A DNA stretch of 64,000 bases. Source: Absidia repens (taxonomy: Eukaryota; Mucoromycota; Mucoromycetes; Mucorales; Cunninghamellaceae). A model generated the notes under the pieces. That model had not been told where the DNA came from, searched no databases, and was given only the letters and a program-made list of their open reading frames with translations. A program made the translations under genes and the position numbers. The stretch's first letter is position 1, and every line of letters begins with the position of its first letter. Positions 59,501 to 64,000 of the stretch are shown here, piece by piece. The stretch is from contig MCGE01000028.1 of assembly GCA_002105175.1 (NCBI GenBank), forward strand, positions 434,001-498,000, written 5' to 3'.

Positions 59501-62353
59501 CTGAAGCACCGGCAGGCCGCCAACCACGAGACAAGAAGCAGAAATCAAACAAAAAGCAGGTCAAAACACCGGCATTCCGTATTCATCCTGGTGGATTGGC
59601 TGGTTATTTAGGCGCTTTGACGGGTCATCCGAGCTTTGTCGATATTCGTGCCAAACAAAACACCTATGTTGGCTATCTGCCGAAGAAGACCCTGGACCGG
59701 ATCATTGACAGAAATCCGATGGTGATGATGAAACTTGCAAAACAACTGGTCGATTCTATGAGTCCATTATGTAAGTGGTATACGTCTATTTTTTTATCCT
59801 TGTACTTCTTTCTTCCCTCCACTTCCATAAAACAAAAAAGGCACCATTACTAATACTTTATCTTTTTACTTAGTGTTACATATTGATCTATCTTTGGACT
59901 GGATGCAGGTGAATGCAGGTCAAATTATATGCCGTGAAGGACAGCCAAGTGACTCTCTCTATATGGTCTTACATGGGCGTTTGCGAACAATCAAGGAAAG
60001 GAAAGCTGGTCATCTTGAAATCCTCGGCGAATTTGGTCACGGGGAAAGTGTTGGTGAACTGGAAGTCTTGAGTAAGTGCAAATGTCCCCTTCCGCCTCCT
60101 CTCCACCCCTTCAAAAAAAAAAAAAAAGAATAATATCTAATAGAGCATGTTTTTTTATTGTCTTATACATTAGCTGGAACTCCTACTACTTCCACTCTAC
60201 ATGCTATCCGTGATTCAGAACTTGCTCGTATTCCCAAGACATTGTTTAATGCCCTTGCTCACCGACACCCTGAAGTAACGCTCCAGATCTCACGTATGGT
60301 GGCTTATCGATCGTTACAGCTAGTGATGAACAACGGCATATCAGGTCATGGCAACAATGCATCCTTACACTTGCAACAGGCGATATCAGCTTCCTCCTTG
60401 TCCTCTTCATCGCCCTCGTCTCCAATGAACACATTATCATCATCATCAACATCATCGTTAGGCTCCACTCCCAACTTACACTCTGAACTCTATGGACGAA
60501 ACAATGTCAATCTCAAAACAATCGGAATTCTACCTGTCAATTCGATGGTTCCATTGGAGGAGTTTGCAGCCAACTTGAAAACTGCTCTGATGCATGATGT
60601 TGGTGCTTCATGTATCTTACTCAATAGTGCGTCAATCACCACTGTCATGGGGAAACATGCCTTCTCAAGGATGGGGAAACTCAAAATAGCTTCTTGGTTG
60701 GCTGAGCAGGAAGAAAAAGCCCGCATTGTTCTCTATTTGGCGGATGGTGGTGTTAATTCTCAATGGACTCGTACGTGTATCCGACAAGCCGACTGTATTT
60801 TGCTGGTAGGCCTTGGGGACGAAGACCCGTCTGTTGGTGAATTTGAACGGTTTATGATCAACATGAAAACGACGGCTCGAAAGGAATTGATCTTATTGCA
60901 TGGTGAACGATCCTGTATTCCCGGATCTACTCAGAATTGGTTGAAGGTAATATATATATATAATATAAAATATAAAGCAATGTCAACTGATGATTTGCTT
61001 TTTATTTTTTTATTTTTTATTTTTCTTGGAATGCATAATATTAGAATCGTCTTTGGATCCAAGCTCACCACCATATTTTTATGGCAATGAAACAACATGC
61101 ATCATTCACCTCAGACCGTGTGCGACCTCAGTGGCTGGCTACTCAAGGGCGCAAGATGACCGGAAACTCGATCAGCATGTTGAACAACGTAAAAGATCAC
61201 CTGGAAAAATACTATTCTGCAGTGCCGACAGTGAGTCGACTATTGGTGATGAACAAAAATCGTGGCAACACCATGAGTTTGGACACCTTATCAAGGAACG
61301 ATTTTGCAAGGTATATTAAAAAAAAAAAAGCTGGAAAGAGATGTTTGGTTCAGTGAGAGAATCCAATCACTTACTCTTTTGTGATTATTTAGATTAGCAC
61401 GTCGATTATGTGGACGATCTGTTGCTCTTGTACTTGGTGGTGGCGGGGCTCGTGGTATCAGTCACATTGGTGTTATACAAGCATTAGAAGAATCAGGGAT
61501 TCCGATTGATATTATTGGTGGCACTAGTATTGGCAGTTTTGTAGGCGGACTCTATGCTCGTCACATGGATTTAGTATCGACAATTGCAAGAAGCAAGTTA
61601 TTTGCTAACCGGGTCTCAAGCATCTGGCGTCAATTGATGGATCTGACGTACCCTGTGACGGCGTGGTTTACTGGCCATGAATTCAATCGAGCTATTTGGA
61701 AATGTCTCGGAGATAGTTTGGTAGAGGACTTTTGGATCCCTTACTTTGCGGTTACCACCAACATCACCTTTTCTCGAATGGAAGTGCACACTACAGGATA
61801 CGCTTGGCGGTACATCCGTGCTTCCATGTCATTATCTGGATATATGCCGCCAATCTGTGACAATGGCAATATGCTTGTGGATGGGGGTTATATGGACAAT
61901 TTACCAGTGACAGTGGCGAAGAACATGGGGGCCGATATTGTGATTGCTGTGGACGTTGCTTCTGATGATGATACTAGCCCGGTCAATTATGGTGATTATA
62001 TCAGTGGATGGTGGGCTATTCTACACAGCTACAATCCCTTTCGAACATACAATATTCCAAGTATTGCAGAAATTCAAAGTCGATTAGCCTACGTCAGCAG
62101 TGTTGCAAAATTAGAAGAAGCCAAATTGACCGATGGAACTCTCTATGTCAAACTGCCTGTGCAACAATGGGGTACGCTGGAGTTTAACAAGTTTAAGGAT
62201 ATTCAGGCATTAGGTTACCGTGTTGGCAAAACAGTGGTGACAAAATGGCGCAAGGCTGGATACGCTACTGGTCGATTGGCAGACGATGATGATCATGGTC
62301 GTTGGCTGGGCAAGGAAGTGAAAGGTAAGCGCGGTCGAAGAAACAGTGTTTAG
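56505..62353 (+). CDS. NTE1: NTE1 lysophospholipase (patatin-like, cyclic-nucleotide-binding domains)
   Basis: ER membrane serine hydrolase that deacylates phosphatidylcholine to glycerophosphocholine. Seven exons (56505-57762, 57846-58359, 58428-59770, 59874-60071, 60174-60946, 61045-61310, 61393-62353) give 1770 residues, longer than most fungal orthologues. Two hydrophobic N-terminal segments (about 38-95) anchor it. Cyclic-nucleotide-binding-like domains follow ([73 protein letters not shown]). These carry large acidic, Ser- and Gln-rich insertions that account for the extra length. The patatin domain has the oxyanion motif GGGGARG (about 1466-1472), the nucleophile GTSIG (Ser about 1496) and DGG (Asp about 1614). 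Intron 2 (58360-58427) has a GC donor, AG|GCAAGT. Confidence 0.94.
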
Positions 62354-62499
62354 TTTAGCTTAGTATAGCTTTTTTTATTTTTCTATTTTATCATCAAACC
62401 CAATTCCTTTTTATATGTATACATTTTGACAACACATTCAATAAAAATAAAAAATTCATTTTTATATAATCTCTTCAAATGGAAAAAAAAAAGACTACT

Positions 62500-62722
62500 G
62501 GAAGATTTAGATGCAGGTGATCTTGAATTAGTGTTAGACTTTGAACAGGGGCATTTAGAAAATGCAATATAACCATGTATGGGAAACCCTTTCATTTTCG
62601 ATTCGTATTTTGGGAGCTGCAGTCGATCAGTCTTGTCTTTGATTGATGGTTGGATACCGTCCTCATCCTAGATTAGTCTTTGTTATTATAATTTATACAC
62701 ACATCTGAATAAAATATGTCTT
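62500..62722 (-). repeat. Dispersed repeat family, copy R7 (fragment, minus orientation)
   Basis: Read on the minus strand: GACATATTTTATTCAGATGT, then an ACTAATCTAGGATGAGG-like block, GAATCGAAAATGAAAGGGTT and CCCATACATGGTT. It ends at its outer side in a T-tract of about 45 nt and faces copy R8. Confidence 0.65.

Positions 62723-62724
<2 letters not shown>

Positions 62725-62770
<46 letters not shown>
62725..62770. repeat. Poly-T tract (about 45 nt)
   Basis: Uninterrupted T run between inverted repeat copies R7 and R8, the longest homopolymer in the window. Its exact length may be unreliable. Confidence 0.9.
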
Positions 62771-62774
<4 letters not shown>

Positions 62775-62849
62775 ATTAGTCTCTCTCACATATTTAACTG
62801 TCATATCAAATGAATCTATATGTGCATTTTGAATAATAATACGGCGCAT

Positions 62850-63850
62850 GAATAGGACCACATTTCATATTCAGTGACCTAGAACTGTCAAAACGGAACT
62901 AAGCCTCAGGTGGGGGCATGATGTGGGGCAAGTAGTCGTAGATAAGCTAGAAATTAGCACAGAATGCTCTATAGGGGGCAGGAGAATACACACTGTACAA
63001 CTTGGATTTATTTTACACTTAGTTGGTCATTCTTTAATATTCTGTGGTTCAAGACTGTCAATAAGCTCTGGGTCGTTAGCGGAGGGGTCTTAGTCGTGGC
63101 TGGTCAGCAAGGAAGTAAATATTTGGTAAGGCACTCACAATACAACAACAACAACAACAACAACAACGGCATTTTATTATTATTATTATTATATGACGGG
63201 GCAGAGTATGATATATAAAAAAAAAACGTATTTTATTGAATGATATGGGTGAGACAGGATACTAAAACTAAAAGACGAATGGCTTTTTGTAACTAGGGAT
63301 TCAATGGAACTTTTTGAGAAAGCATGAGGAGAGTTGAAGAATGGACAACACTAGCCTAAGAACAATGTAATAAGTCATCTAATAAACTGTACAAGACATG
63401 GCAACGACGAAAGGCACATCTGTTATGGAAGCACAACAATGATCAGCAGTCATCTAATGGGACGATGGTAAAAAAATAAATCTCTTGTACGAAACATGGA
63501 AGAGATTAATGGAATACTTTTGATTGAAGCAAATCAAGATACATATTTTATTCAGATATAAGATACCAACTATGACAAACTAATACTAAACTAAGCTAAT
63601 GAAGGCTCCAAAAAGCCATCTACTAGTGGTTTGAGATCCTAGATCCAAAATGAAAGGGTTTCCCCATGCATCTCGTAATCCCTAAGCTGAAACCCCTTCT
63701 AAACCAGTCCTGATACTAATCTAAGTCCATCATAGCCTCATTGAAGTGAAATGGTGAGAAAAAATGAATGAAAAGAAAAAACGAACGAAAAATAAAAATT
63801 CGGCGAAAATAAATTTCACGTGGGCGGGTTTTGAAAGTTTTTTTTTTTTT
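62850..63850 (+). repeat. Dispersed repeat family, copy R8
   Basis: Blocks: TTCATATTCAGTGACCTAGA, CAAGACTGTCAATAAGCTC, GGCACTCACAATAC followed by (AAC)n (63135-63165) and (ATT)n (63171-63193), TATTTTATTGAATGATATGG, CATATTTTATTCAGATATAAG, AGATCCTAGATCCAAAATG, GGGTTTCCCCATGCATCTCG, TAATCCCTAAGC, CTGATACTAATCTAAG, and TTTCACGTGGGCGGGTTTTG at about 63816. No ORF. Confidence 0.75.
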
Positions 63851-64000
63851 CTTTGTAATGTGTCGTTTACTGAATAAAGACTTGGACTCACGTCAAAGGA
63901 GCGTTGGCCAATCAATTAATAATGGAGGAGGCGACTTTGAAGATTGTAAAGATAGAGGGCGGTAGGAGGATAATGGTGTTGGGAGGTAAAAGATGATGGA

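Larger units (their letters stand above)
62354..64000. other. Repeat-filled region after NTE1
   Basis: No gene recognised. It holds the NTE1 poly(A) region (CAATAAAAATAAAAAATTC at about 62439), a minus-strand fragment of the dispersed repeat (62500-62722), a T45-type tract (62725-62770), a plus-strand copy (62850-63850), and (ACA)n/(ATT)n microsatellites. The final 150 bp show nothing clear. Confidence 0.6.

Noticed and set aside
63130..63195. AAC/ATT triplet runs considered as a CRISPR-like array
   Set aside because: Plain microsatellites inside repeat copy R8, with no direct-repeat/spacer structure. The DNA is eukaryotic.

Overview
This window is nuclear DNA of a filamentous fungus, most likely an early-diverging one (Mucoromycota, Mucorales-like). 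The evidence is AT-rich intergenic DNA, many short introns of about 50-120 bp with GTAAGT-type donors, and fungal genes such as an Anp1/Mnn9-family mannosyltransferase, PER1 and NTE1, next to an animal-style type IIC P-type ATPase and a GPI-specific phospholipase D. Placement below phylum level is inference. No bacterial operon, CRISPR array, tRNA or rRNA was seen.

Layout. 1-574: 3' end of the pyruvate dehydrogenase E2 gene. 876-1627: METTL13-like methyltransferase with broken frames. 1.6-5 kb: repeats, including a 100-bp-arm hairpin. 4984-8659 (-): Na,K-ATPase-like pump. 10125-11427: NIFK/Nop15-like nucleolar RRM protein. 13341-16678 (-): APC/C subunit 4. 17125-17754 (-): ribosomal protein S18. 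17932-19464: uncharacterised low-complexity protein. 19707-23303: GPI-PLD. 23680-24854: C2H2 regulator. 27359-28687 (-): F-box/ankyrin protein. 28987-30085 (-): PER1/PGAP3. 30332-31848: ING-type PHD protein. 32434-33601: single-domain MTHFR. 33978-36509: RIO1 kinase. 38896-40363 (-): HSF-type factor. 40787-42084 (-): quinone oxidoreductase. 44495-45955: Anp1/Mnn9-family glycosyltransferase. 47192-49010 (-): eIF4B. 52719-53666: Ser/Pro-rich protein. 54476-55746: choline-phosphate cytidylyltransferase. 56505-62353: NTE1 phospholipase.

Functional themes. Ribosome biogenesis and translation are served by NIFK, S18, RIO1 and eIF4B. GPI and phospholipid handling are served by GPI-PLD, PER1, PCT1 and NTE1. 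PCT1 and NTE1 lie side by side on one strand and make and break down phosphatidylcholine. I see no operon-like organisation; any link between neighbours is inference.

Three patterns stand out. (1) A dispersed non-coding repeat family has about eight copies here. Five lie in the same orientation, about 11-13.5 kb apart. (2) A near-perfect 100-bp-arm foldback sits inside one copy. (3) Five apparent one-base deletions, mostly in homopolymers, disrupt four otherwise conserved genes. The last pattern looks more like residual assembly error than biology.

Exon boundaries were read by eye from GT/GC...AG signals and frame continuity. Small offsets are possible.
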